Shown here in pieces: positions 31,251 through 42,450 of a stretch of 64,000 nucleotides of DNA. Position numbers and translations under genes: made by a program. The notes beneath the pieces were generated by a model, which was given only the letters and a program-made list of their open reading frames with translations, did not search any database and was not told the origin of the DNA. Every line of letters begins with the position of its first letter. Positions within the stretch are counted from its first letter, which is position 1. The DNA comes from Hanleya hanleyi. Taxonomy: Eukaryota > Mollusca > Polyplacophora > Lepidopleurida > Hanleyidae. The stretch spans positions 1-64,000 of the forward strand of contig JAVTVY010018685.1 of the NCBI GenBank assembly GCA_036873755.1, written 5' to 3'.

Positions 31251-31940
31251 ATGGCTGATCGTAGACTAATTCAGTCTACCTTGGATATCAACACGATCCC
31301 CTTGTCACGGGAGACTGCGGAAGCTTTGAGGGATCGAATCATACAACAAGAAGTAGAGATGCGGGAGGTGTTGGCGCGAGACACACTCGTCGAAGACGAG
31401 ACCGAAGAGGACGACGATACAGACCTTGAAGAAGAGGTGTCGCCATCTCCTGACCTTGCAGCATCGGAGTGGATGAATTCTCATCGGCCACCAGCAGCTA
31501 CCTCCATATCAACTGCTGCCACGACAACAACTCCTCCACCATCAACAACTCCTCCACCACAGGCGACGCCCCGAGCGGTGACACGGATGGTCCGGATGCG
31601 GCGGCAACTACAGATGCACGAAAGCACGATAGCGGCACTACGGAACGCCCGGCAGGTAGAAGAGGCTCGTGTACAACAACTAGAACAGGAGAAGGCTGCA
31701 CTCCGCCTCGAACTGGACACAGAACTGAAGAAATCAACGTGTACCATATGCTAGGAAGCGGAGACGGAGTACGCCTTCTTTCCCTGTGGACATCTCACCA
31801 TGTGCGGTGCCTGCCTACAGGGGTTCATGTACAATGCTGGGACCTGCCACTGCGCGGCGACGGACGACTAGCATATGCTGATGAGGTGCCCTGTATGCCG
31901 GACAAACGTATCCCGGGTGAAACGAATCTTCCGTCCGTGA
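31251..31940 (+). pseudogene. RING-finger protein with acidic and Thr/Pro-rich regions and coiled coil; two in-frame TAG codons
   Basis: ATG 31251 opens a 167-codon frame: helical start, acidic run (EDETEEDDDTDLEEE, about residues 50-65), Thr/Pro-rich linker (about 85-108), and a basic then Glu/Leu-rich coiled coil (about 115-160), ending CTIC at TAG 31752-31754. The same frame continues as a C3HC4 RING: FFPCGHLTMCGAC, a second TAG at 31869-31871, CPVC, final TGA 31938-31940. Either a recent pseudogene or two amber codons read through; I favour the pseudogene. Family is probably RING E3 ligase; IAP-like RINGs occur in invertebrates and large DNA viruses. Origin not determined. Confidence 0.65.
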
Positions 31941-32929
31941 AAAAAAAAGTCCAACGCCCCTTATCAGGGCCAATCATCTCTTTCGAAAGAGGTGACTTTC
32001 TACGCAAAGCACAAATCCCCCTCTTCCCCGAATAGAGTGAACACTCACACACCAGTTCAATTTCTAATATTTATTAACAACAAATACGGTAGCAACACGG
32101 TAGAATGAACAACAGACAATAAGGTTTTATAGTTTACGCGGTAATAACGTGTCTTAGCGTTAAATTTCTAATACAACGCCTATGTTGATTGGCTCGCCGA
32201 AGTTACGCTGAGCTTTTTGAAAATCATTGGCTCATTCGGTAATCTCAACAAGTTCGCTTTATTTAGTAACGGAGGCTGTTGATTGGGCGAGAACCATGCG
32301 CAGAAAAGCTGCACGCAGCAATTATCCCCAGTTTGCAATCAGAGGGTATATATGACAATATGGAATATACAATCTGATGCCATGAGAATGACCCAGCCAG
32401 GCGTTGATTGCTAAGCTGGGATTTGGAAGTAGTCTTTAGTCTTGTACAGCAATTTTTATTCACATTGTAGACTACAAGATGAACAAAAATTGCTGTAAAA
32501 TTGCTGTAAAAGACTGAATAGGCGTCTTTTAAAATCGCATGTCTTGAAGAATTCTGCTTCCAAAAATATAATATACTTTTAAAATTTTAGATTAAAATAT
32601 ATCAACGAAAAACCTACTTGTCGTCACGGGCTCCTGGGTTGGAGATGAACGCCTGATTTCATTGGGGAAGTAAACGGATCGACAGAAACGCTATGTTAGC
32701 GTCAATTCAAAGAGCAAAATAAGCGGCTGATATGACCTCTCTTACCAACACTGTCTCAACGATCAGTAAAACCTTAAATAGACGTAATGAACGTTGTCGT
32801 GCTATATCTCGGATGTCACTAGAAAACTAGGATGTGAAATTGTAGTACATGTACACTATATTTATTAACGTATACATCATTTTGATATTTAAGTATAGGT
32901 GTCTTTACTATTGTTTCGATCTGTTGCAG
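31941..32929. other. Intron sequence without recognised features
   Basis: AT-rich, no supported gene. TTACGCTGAG recurs at about 32203. The end is a pyrimidine tract and CTGTTGCAG acceptor for the next exon. Confidence 0.4.
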
Positions 32930-33088
32930 GTCTTCCAAAAGCCGCCATTATCAACCAGGAACGATTAACGAAAATGTCATCCATTCTGTCCGCGCCAGGG
33001 ACTACGTCATCAGATATTGTGTACATCACACTACCTCTATACCACACAACAGGACTGGGTCTGGGACTGTTCGGGGTGGTGGAATTAG
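32930..33088 (+). CDS. SLC27A: SLC27A/FATP-family exon (P-loop completion)
   Basis: Acceptor TTGCAG at 32929, donor GTATAT at 33089, 159 nt. It codes GLPKAAIINQERLTKMSS, SDIVYITLPLYHTTGLGLGL and FGVVEL. GLPK completes the YTSGTTGLPK AMP-binding motif begun 25 kb upstream, and LPLYHTTG is the usual following conserved segment. Phases at both ends are 1 and match the neighbouring exons. Confidence 0.92.
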
Positions 33089-34981
33089 GTATATATATAT
33101 ATATGTCGAAATATCGATCAAAATGTGGCTTTTCTGTCGTTATTCGGAGTAACAATACTTCTTCACTATGGAATTAGGTATCCTGTCATAGTTTATATAA
33201 TTTGATCGTCATATTTGATATACTAGGTATTATATATGAGACACCAATAGTAGTTTACAAACCGCAAATCTCCAAGAATTTGAGGAGAGGAGAAATGAGA
33301 GATTTCTAGGGGTGAATGACCTGGGACCTTGTATCTGAGATAGCGATCAAGGAATGTATCCATGAAATTGAACTGACTTCCGAGAAAAAAACGTTACGTG
33401 ACTGTCACGTGATCCATGGCGTCATAAATAATAGGGAAACCGCAGATAAGCTCGCGTGCGCACTCGGGACTAGGCGCCTACCTATATGCTCGTATACACT
33501 AGCCCATAGTGATGACTAGTGACACGTGGACCTTTGAGAGGTAACGGGATCGTTGACCTTAGACTATCGAGGTCAGGTGACTTTCGGATCGCGGGAGGAG
33601 AATAAAAAAAGATCCTACTCGACTCTATACTAGGATTTTTTTTGTGTGTGAAGCAAACAGTAGGATATTCTATCCACCGAGCTCACGGTGTAGATTACGT
33701 CTGGTGTGATCTCAGGGCCTTTGTGTGAATTTAGCCCGTAACGTCATCGTGTACATGTTGTCATATGAATAGAGAAGCTATGACCAAACAAATACACAAT
33801 GTAACTGGTTTAGATATGTTTGAACTGGTTTGAACCAGATTCAGGGTTATTTAATAGAGACAACCGCTATTGTAATGCCTTCAAAGCAGAGAGTAACGCA
33901 CTATTGGCTGAGGGGTAAGATCCCCTACACACATAAACACACCAACTATTCAGATGAGAGGAAGAGAGAGAACATGAGCAACTACCAGGATTGCTTATTA
34001 CATATTTTATCATCCCCTTCATACTATCATACCCAAAATGTGAGAGCCGCGTTGGATGTTTTTACAATTCGCGTTTCCAAGCTCTTGTTCGTGCATCAGG
34101 CGTATTGTCATTTGTGCCCTTGCATTGCCTCACTCTTTGGTTATATTCGTTCTTGTTCATTAGACGCATTGTCGGCCGCCTGTTCGATCTGATCCATCCC
34201 CAAACGTCTTCGGGCAGTCCAGGATACTGTAACGGCATCGTTTCCACGAAACAGCGGTTTTCGCATCTTGATAGCATTTTTGCAGAGTATCTGTGAGTGG
34301 TAACTGCATGTCCTCTTCCAAGTGACGCACGCATGCGTGTTCGGCTGATGGTGCCGCCGGTACCCTATAGCTTGTATGCGGTAGGGTGCACCAGGCTACC
34401 GGCGGCACCACCAGGCGAGCACGCATGCGTGCGATGACGTCAATTCCGATGATTACTTCACTTCTTGCGATGACGGCAAAATCTGCAATGGTTCAAGCCA
34501 GTGTAATGTATTCCCTCATTCTCGTGTATGTATTTATGGAAAACATTTGTAGGTATTGCCTCGGAAAATCACGCAAAAGTATTTTTTTATACATAAAATC
34601 CGCTTTTGAAAATGAGCTGTCAGACGAGACATTAGGTAAGATTTAGACTAGGTAATTATAAGTCACTCAACTTGCCCGAAGAAACTACTGGTCCTAAATT
34701 GAAGAAAGCCGCTTCTCGGTAGTTCTTACTCGTTTGCTCCGTTAAAATTTTACCATGTTTTCATCAGATTAGCCTTCTAATAACTCCTATGCTATTTGGC
34801 GTAAAGTTATGAGATTTTGATGCAACTAAATAAGCGTGACTCATGTTTTTGTGTGCACAAGCGTATACCATTTTTATGTATCTCGCCAATCCAGCAAAAT
34901 GCACAAGGTCACATTCATAATACACATTATTTTCCGTATAATTGTATGCCTATAAAGAATAATACATTTACCATAATTTAG
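33089..34981. other. Intron with a dispersed repeat and a short hairpin
   Basis: 33415-33540 resembles 56360-56470 (AATAGRGAAACCG, TATACACTAGCCCATAG). 34322-34432 is an inverted repeat (see separate entry). Nothing else recognised. Confidence 0.4.
34322..34432. repeat. Inverted repeat (~40-bp arms)
   Basis: CGCATGCGTGTTCGGCTGATGG with GTGCCGCCGGTA on the left pairs with TACCGGCGGCAC, CACCAGGCGAGC and ACGCATGCG on the right, around a GGTACCCTATAGC...GGTAGGGTGC centre. Confidence 0.6.
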
Positions 34982-35106
34982 GTGCAACTGCTGTGGTAAG
35001 AAGACATTTTAGTGCCTCAGCTTTCTGGGATGACTGTCGCAAATATGACGTGACTGTGTTTTTATACATTGGTGAACTTTGCAGATATCTGGTCTCCAGG
35101 CCCAGG
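34982..35106 (+). CDS. SLC27A: SLC27A/FATP-family exon (FATP signature)
   Basis: Acceptor AATTTAG at 34981, donor GTAGGT at 35107, 125 nt, entering in phase 1 and leaving in phase 0. It codes [20 protein letters not shown] and [28 protein letters not shown] and YIGE-CRYL are hallmark segments of the SLC27/FATP family and distinguish it from other acyl-CoA synthetases. Confidence 0.92.
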
Positions 35107-36210
35107 GTAGGTGCATCTGTTCACCTAATATAATGTTTTGCAAATAAATAAGGTTACCATCCCTTTGGTTCGAAGTACACAGCCAGACAAATAGCGATGG
35201 CCGATCACCAGTTATCGGTGTTGAGGCCCTATCTTCATGGGTGAGGAGGTAGGTTCATCACCAGTTATTTGGGGGGCTGGTCATCACCAATAAATGATGA
35301 TGAGCAGTTAGCGTAGATATCATGTGTAAAATAAATTATTTAATGGTCATGGTGGAATATGTTGATGAGTTTTGTGTATACGTCCTTTTTAGTTTGACTG
35401 AGCTTGGTCCATTTTATGAAGATCAAATCCTAGTTGTTGAATTATCTGGAGGGATCATGGCTAGGCTCTCCAAATACACCATGTACATATTCAACTGGTG
35501 ATTGACTAGAAGCCTGATTAACTTGACCGATTTTTACCTATTCTATCATGATTGAATTTTAGTTGGAGCGATATGATTTAGGGGGTTATAGCTAGCTGTT
35601 GGGCTACAAGCCTATTCAAGTTGACCGACCTTGGACCTATTTCACCAAGGTCAAATTCTAGTTAATGCGATATATTATAAGATTATAGCTAGACTTTTCT
35701 AATGCAGGCGCAGGCGTAGTTTGAAGCCTATGAAAGCGCTTGTTGATGATAGCTATAACATTGTTCAGGCTGGGTATAGGGGACATAAGTATAGTATGAC
35801 CTCTTTGCTCAAAACTTGGAATAATTGTCTCGTAACCTCGTGTCAGGTACACACAGCCAGAAAAATCGTGACGGTTCATCAGCTTTTAATGGTGATGAAA
35901 ATGACTAAAACTGCATTGAAAGTCAGACATTAGAGAGAAGAAAATATTTCCTAGGCTAAGGAAATAGGATCATTGTACGTCGCCTATGGCGCAGCGCGGG
36001 AAAACCCGGTGACATCATCACGCGCCTCATTGTCGTCACAGGCAACAGTTTGCGGGGCTTGAAACTTGTCAACTAAAGCCCATGCAACCTAGTGTTCTAC
36101 CACGTGACCTTGCCATCGACGAACTGTCGACGTTCCAATCTAGCGGGTGCTTTTCATTGTTTATTGGAGAGAGCTCTATTCTGTGTCAGTCAAAACCAAC
36201 TATCGCGGAA
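35107..36210. repeat. Intron with degenerate ~140-bp repeats
   Basis: 35395-35830 has three diverged units with 'GGTGATTGACTAGAAGCCT', 'TTGACCGA/ACCTATT' and 'AAGGTCAAATTCTAGTT'. Similar units occur at 53690-54060 and 55690-55830. 35165-35300 has short 'CACCAGTTAT' duplications. No gene. Confidence 0.5.
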
Positions 36211-36214
36211 GTTG

Positions 36215-36365
36215 TGAGTTTATGCCGGTGTCATGGCTAAGAATGTCCGGCTACAAAGGGTGTCCGGCTCCTTTCTTCTAACCAAGCTAGAACAATTTTC
36301 TGCACCTTAAAGATAGTGACCGTCCTTAATTCCGAAAGAAAGGGATATGAGAAGAGACATTCCTA
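36215..36365 (+). repeat. Dispersed repeat, copy 2 (see 10395-10560)
   Basis: Collinear with 10395-10560 over TAAGAATGTCCGGCT, GTGTCCGGCTCCT, TTCTAACCAAGC and GGATATGAGAAG. Confidence 0.55.
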
Positions 36366-36609
36366 GTCAGGAAATTATTATTCATCACACCGGCGTTCTG
36401 GCAAAGAAAGACAATTCCTGCCATTAAATACCTGGCCGCGTGAGTTTGCGATCCTGTCCAAACTTTGACCTACCTTAACAGCTTTGATCATTTTCACGTG
36501 ATGAACAACATTCTGTTTAGAAGTCGCGAGTCAATATGAATCTGGATAGCAGATATAAGCTCCTAACAATCGATGGCATGGTAATAATCGAATCTGAATC
36601 CAACAGTTA

Positions 36610-36710
36610 AGGGCCCTCGGTGGTCGAGTGGTCTAAGGCGCTTCGCTGGTAATCATTAGCCTCACACCACTATAAATGACACGGGTTCGAGGCCCACTGG
36701 TGCATGTGTG
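36610..36710 (+). repeat. tRNA-derived SINE-like head
   Basis: GGTGGTCGAGTGG (A-box type) at about 36620 and GGGTTCGAGGCCC (B-box type) at about 36688 are spaced as in tRNA promoters. The acceptor ends do not pair, so it is not a functional tRNA gene. 36711-37140 after it holds no supported gene. Confidence 0.5.
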
Positions 36711-37510
36711 AAAATTTGCCAGTTACGCGACGACGGGCGGTGGTTCCACCGGTACTCCGGCTTCCTCCACCATTAAAACTAGCTGTCAATCACGACGAAC
36801 GTCCCAAGACATCGGCAAAGCCGACAGACGACAACATCCGCACACGTCACCGTAAGAATCGTCATATCCGTCGCCCCGATTGGTCAATTTCTGTCGCATT
36901 ATGTGCATATTATACCGGTCTCGGTAGCTGTCGTGTATCGCGTATCGAATGGCCAGAAAGATTGCAACCTGGTGTAGGTTACGACATGGTTGTTTTGATA
37001 TCGTTTCGGGTATCAGCCCTCCATCTACGTCAGCCCTCAACCTCCGATATCCGGATGATACAGGCAACCCGGACTAAAACCCAGGTCGATATTAATTACA
37101 CGGTTTGCCAGTGACCCAATACAGAAATATATGGGGTCAGTAAAGGAGATGGTATTGTAAGGCGGGGTTTTTGCCCACAGCCAGCCGACCAAAAGGGATG
37201 TACATTTCTTGTCGCCATCTGTCAATCACAATGCAATGTGCAACTTGTCGTTGGCGTCAACTGTCAATCAATGGACTAAATATTACGATGAAAAAAACCA
37301 TATGTTCCGTACCACGGCGTTATTATTTCACCACGTTGCAGTCGATTTTACATGCACATATTGGAGAATAAATTTAGGTGAATATATTGCCGTTGTGATG
37401 GATCGTTCGATTTCAACGTTTTAGCCCGTAATGTCCACACAGTACCGTGCCATCGGTAAACAATATTTATTTTACTTTTAATCGGTTCATAATGATAGCC
37501 TAAAATCTTA

Positions 37511-38544
37511 TTTCAGATATAATGAATGCAATTTTTGTCCCCCGCCACGTGAGTGGGAGGGGGACTTGGAAATGCTACCCGTCCGTCCGTCCGTCCTTCC
37601 GTCCGTCCGTCCGTCCCAACCATGTTGTGAACGCGATATCTCGAGAACAATTCAACTCATCAACTTCAAACCTGGTGGGTGACTTGACATCAGTGAGAAG
37701 ATGGCTGGGATTGTTTTTCACCAAACTGCATTATCCAAGATGGCCGCCGTCGGCCATCTTAGATTCCAACCATCCCAAAAATGTTGTGAACACGATATCT
37801 CGAGAACAATTCAACCAATCGACTTCAAATTTGGGGGGGTGACTTCACATCAATAAGAAGATGACTGGAATTGATTTTCACCAAACTGCATTAACCAAGA
37901 TGGCCGCCGTCAGCCATCTTAGATTCCATCCATCTCCAAAATGTTATGAACACGATATCTCGAGAACAATTCAACCAATCGACTTCAAATGTGGGGGGTG
38001 ACTTCACATCAATAAGAAGATGACTGGAATTGATTTTCACCAAACTGCGTTGTCCAAGATGGCCACTATCAGCCATCTTAGATTCCATCCATCCCAACTA
38101 TGTTGTGAACGCGATATCTCGAGAACAATTCAGCCGATCAACTTCAAATATGGAGGGTGACTTTTTTCATCACTAGCTACCCATCCGTCCTTCCATCCCT
38201 CATAACGTCCTTCCGTCCCAACCATCTTGTGAACGCGATATCTCAAGAACAATTCAACCGATTAACTTTAAACTTAGCGGATGGCTGGGATCTCAGAAGA
38301 AAGTCACTCATTTTTCGGCACAACTATGCCACCGGATGATCTTCCCCGATCACCCTGTCCCCTTTCAATTTGCAACATTGTCCTTCACAATTATATCTCC
38401 TTCACATCAACAACTAGCACACTCCTAGCAACAATTTACCATCACACAAAATATATATGGTGATTATATCCTGTGTGTGTGAGAAGCCCATTTCCAGACA
38501 AGCTTTTTGGCGAGGGACCTGCTAGCTACTCAGCTTGTTTTTAC
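37511..38544 (+). mobile_element. Nested tandem-repeat element 1 (hairpin, CCGT microsatellite, ~160-bp repeats)
   Basis: Starts near ATTTTTGTCCCCCGCC...GGGAGGGGGACTT (terminal hairpin, 37532-37568), then (CCGT)n words (37578-37618), then repeats of 'GAACGCGATATCTCGAGAAC', 'GACTTCACATCAATAAGAAGATG' and 'AAGATGGCCGCCGTC' beginning at 37628, 37787, 37947, 38106 and 38230. The microsatellite plus ~160-bp core-repeat order is that of Helentron-associated HINE elements of molluscs; family call is inference. Confidence 0.65.
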
Positions 38545-38756
38545 AAAAATGAGAATGATTGAAATAACTTGTTGACGTCACATATGCTGCCCTCCTGGGA
38601 TTCGAACTCGGTAAAAGAAAATTTTCGAGGCCTTTGTGATCCAACCTGCTTATGCACTACACCACGACATACGAACAACTGTAACAGGGTAATTTGTCAC
38701 TTTAACCTACTTACGAAAACTTCAAACGTTATGATTCATAACTTTTCATTTTTAGC

Positions 38757-41604
38757 CCACCATCACCAGATGGTGGTTCTAATCGCTTTTCGTCCGTGGT
38801 CCGTCGTCCGTCGTAAACAATTCTTGTTATCGCGATTTCTCATGAACTACTGAATGGATCTTTCTGAAATTTGGTACACAGGTTCCCCTTGGGGTCTAGT
38901 TGTGCATATACCTTTTCTGGTCCGATCCGAAAATCCAATATGGCCACAAGGCGGCCATCTTGGATTTCCCCATGAAACCTTGTTATCGTGATTTCTCAGG
39001 AACTACTGCATGGATCTTTCCCAAATTCGGTACACAGGTTCCCCTTGGGGTCTAGTCGTGCAAGATGCCTTTTCTGGTCCGATTCGAAAATCCAATATGG
39101 CCACCAGGCAGCCATCTTGGATTTCCCTGTGAAACCTTGTTATCGCGATTTCTCAGGAACTACTTCATGGATCTTTCTCATATTTGGTACACAGGTTCCC
39201 CTTGGGGCCTAGTTGTGCAAGATACCTTTTTTGGTCCGATTCAAAAATCCAATATGGCCACAAGGCAGCCATCTTGGATTTCCCCATGAAACCTTGTTAT
39301 CACGATTTCTCAGGAACTACTGCATGGATATGTCTCAAATTTGGTATATAGGTTCCCCTTGGGGTCTAGTTGTGCAAGATGCCGTTTTTTGTCCGATTCG
39401 AAAATCCAATATGGCCACCAGGCAGCCATCTTGGATTTCCCCATGAAACTTTGTTATTTTCATTTCTCAGGAAGTACTGCATGGATCTTTCTCAAATTTG
39501 GAACTCAGGTTCCCCTCAGGGTCTAGTCGTGCAAGACACCCTTTTCGGTCCGAATCGAAAATCCAATATGGCCACCAGGCGGCCATATTAGATTTCCCCA
39601 TGAAACTTTGTTATCGTGGTTTCTCAGGAAATTCTGCATGGATCTTGGTCAAATTTGGTACACAGGTTCCTCTTGTGGTCCAGTTGTGCAAGATACCTTT
39701 TCTGCTCCGATTCGAAAATCCAATATGGCCACAAGGCGGCCATGTTGGATTTCCCCATGAAACCTTGTTATCGCGATTTCCCAGGAACTACTGCATGGAT
39801 CTTTCCCAAATTCCGTACACAGGTTCCCCTTGGGATCTGGTTGTGCAAGATACCTTTTCTGGTCCGATTCAAAAATTCAATATGGCCAAAAGGCGACCAT
39901 CTTGGATTTCCCCATGAAACCTTGTTGTCGCGATTTCCCAGGAACTACAGCATGGATCTTTCCCAAATTCGGTACACAGGTTCCCCTTGGGATCTGGTTG
40001 TGCAAGATACCTTTTCTGGTCCGATTCGAAAATCCAATATGGCCACCAGGCAGCCATCTGGTCAGATTCGAAAATCCAATATGGCCACCAGGCGGCCATC
40101 TTGGATCTTCCCATGCAACTTTGTTATCGTGATTTCTCAGGAAGTACTGCATGGATCTTTCTCAAATTTGGTACATAGGTTCCCCTTGGGGTCTAGTTGT
40201 GCAAGGTGCCTTTTTTGGTCCGATTCGAAAATCGAAGTTACGCTTAAAATTAATACCGTAATCCCGAGTTGTGACATTGCATCACACGAGTCGGCGGTTC
40301 CCCTTGTGGTCTAGTTGTGCAAGATACCTTTTCTGGTCCGATTCGAAAATCCAATATGGCCACAAGGCGGCCATCTTGGATTTCCCCAATGAAACCTTGT
40401 TATCGCGATTTCTCAGGAACTACTGCATGGATCTTTCTCAAATTTGGTACACAGGTTCCCCTTGGGGTCTAGTTGTGCAAGGTACCTTTTCTGGTCCGAT
40501 TCGAAAATCCAATATGGCCACAAGGCGGCCATCTTGGATTTCCCCAGGAAACCTTGTTATCGCGATTTCTCAGGAGCTACTGCATGGATCTTTCTCAAAT
40601 TTGGTACAAAGGTTCCCCATGGGGTGTAGTTGTGCAAGATACCTTTTCTGGTCCGATTCAAAAATCCAATATGGCCGCCAGGTGACCATCTTGAATTTTC
40701 CCTTGAAACATTGTTATCGTCAATTCTCAGGAACTACTTCATGGATTCTTTCTGATATTTGGTACACAGGTCCCACATGGGGCATAGTTGTGCAAGATGC
40801 TTTTTTTGGTCCGATTCGAAAATCCAAGTTACGCTTAAAATTATTCCCGGTATTCCCGAGTTGAAACGTTGCATCACACGAGTCGACGGATCAAACAGTG
40901 AGACATATTCTATATAGTGACTATAGAGAATATCCATACCTTCACCTTCCGTATCAAGGAGTTCAAATAATTCGGAAGATGAAGGGACGTCACTCTTGTG
41001 ACACAACGTTACAACTCGACAACTTTAGACTACTGCGTGTTTCGATGCAAGGGAGGTAATCAGGATTCAGACACTTTCGAAGTTTCAACATTACTGCGCG
41101 GATCCCTTCAGTATTAAGTATTGTACCATGTTACTATTTTCGAGCATGGTATCTTAAAAGAGATATCTCAAACTAGCTCAGTAAACAGAACAGAATTAGC
41201 ATTCGTTCCTAATTATAAAATCTTAAGTATGTTTCATAGCTCATGCCAAAGGGTCAAAGACATTTGTCTTCGCTTCCAGTACCCAATGATGACACGTGCA
41301 AAAAAAAATTCTACAAAACGAAGACGAATGATCCTCCGGACATTATTTTTCAGACTAACTTTGCTCTTTTCTCTTGTACTATTACAACTGACATAAGTAC
41401 AGTTTCTAGAAATCTTGAAACTCCTTAAACTTAGAAAGATGATATCTTGGTGTTTTCCAGTGTCCCTTTTTCGATCTTTTTCGCTCAGATTCGAAAATCT
41501 GTAAACAAAATTACAAATCAATCGTTTGTTCTTAGTAACAATGGACAAAAAGATCATCTTGTCGGACAATGGTGGGCGCCAAGATCCTTCAGGATCTCTC
41601 GTTT
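38757..41604 (+). mobile_element. Nested tandem-repeat element 2 (13 x 157-bp repeats)
   Basis: Starts AGCCCACCATCACCAGATGGTGG (hairpin) and GTCCGT words. Then GGTTCCCC-type marks recur at 38881, 39037, 39194, 39351, 39508, 39665, 39822, 39979, 40178, 40297, 40454, 40611 and 40768, mostly exactly 157 bp apart, with 'GTCCGATTCGAAAATCCAATATGG' and 'GCGGCCATCTTGG'. 40860-41560 is unique. The end has TGGTGGGC (inverse of the start) and hairpin AGATCCTTCAGGATCT followed by CTCGT. Frames within are repeat artefacts. Confidence 0.7.
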
Positions 41605-41958
41605 AGTATGAAGGACTCCCTGGACCAAAAAGATTTTCCAGCAGTGGGAATATAATGTTACCGCACAACACCAGGTTAAATAGTGTTCTGGTCCAAGGAG
41701 TCCTTCGGGTTTAAATGCGTGTCTGAAGGACTCGATTTAGACCCCTTTTTCACGAAATAGCACAGGCTGTGGATTTCAGTTTCATGTCATAACTATAATC
41801 ATAAAGCAATCGCGCTAAAAATTTCACATATTGTGTACTTATATTTTCTCTTGCCGTTACATTAAAACACAGGTATTTTTAGGACATTTTATATTTTCGA
41901 TTTCAACCGCACCAGCTATAGGCCAAAATCCCGCCTTATCGTACCATCACCTTTTATA

Positions 41959-42450
41959 TTGGGCGAGGCGTCAGCCACTGACAAACCGTGTAACGAATTT
42001 ATCCCGCTGAAGACCCTTTCTGAACATCTGAATGTCCCTGGGAAGAGTTTGGGGTTAAAGGATAGCTCGTGGCTAAAGCCCTATGTTGTTGTTGTTCTGC
42101 TTCTTCTTCTTGTTCATGAAACAAAATTTTCCTGCAAATTCGCACGTTTGCATATTCGTTGGCGTGCAGAACTGCTGATTACGATGAAACAGGAGCTGTT
42201 CATAAATTTAATGCTATCTAATTTAAAACTACACCTGCTGAAGCTCGCCTTTATTACAAATATACTTGTTGTAAACTTCAAAATTAAGCCTGACAAGTGA
42301 GTGAGTGCTTTGCGACAGGAGCTACTGTAAAGGGAGATAAACTAGTTATTCGCCCCGAATTACAATGGACTGAGGTGGATGGAAAAAATTGCGCGGGCGA
42401 CCATGTGACCGTGATTGCTCGTTTTCATTCGACAGTTTTGTCTGAAGCGT
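41959..42450. other. Intron sequence without recognised features
   Basis: Contains a TTGTTGTTGTTCTGCTTCTTCTTC simple tract at about 42084-42107. No gene. Confidence 0.4.

Larger units (their letters stand above)
37143..41958 (-). mobile_element. Inverted copy of the 960-bp TIR transposon, split by two nested elements
   Basis: 37143-37510 matches the complement of 12696-12320, 38545-38756 matches 12310-12093, and 41605-41958 matches 12092-11734. Ends AAAGGAGATGGTATTGTAAGG and ACCATCACCTTT reproduce the TIRs. The two gaps are filled by tandem-repeat elements (37511-38544 and 38757-41604), giving a clear insertion order. Confidence 0.8.

Noticed and set aside
36610..36710. Functional tRNA gene
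   Set aside because: A and B boxes are present but the acceptor ends do not pair and the T stem is poor; more likely a SINE head.
37522..40864. Many overlapping open frames of 60-230 codons
   Set aside because: They are readings of the 157- and 160-bp tandem repeats; the period is not a multiple of three and the frames rotate.
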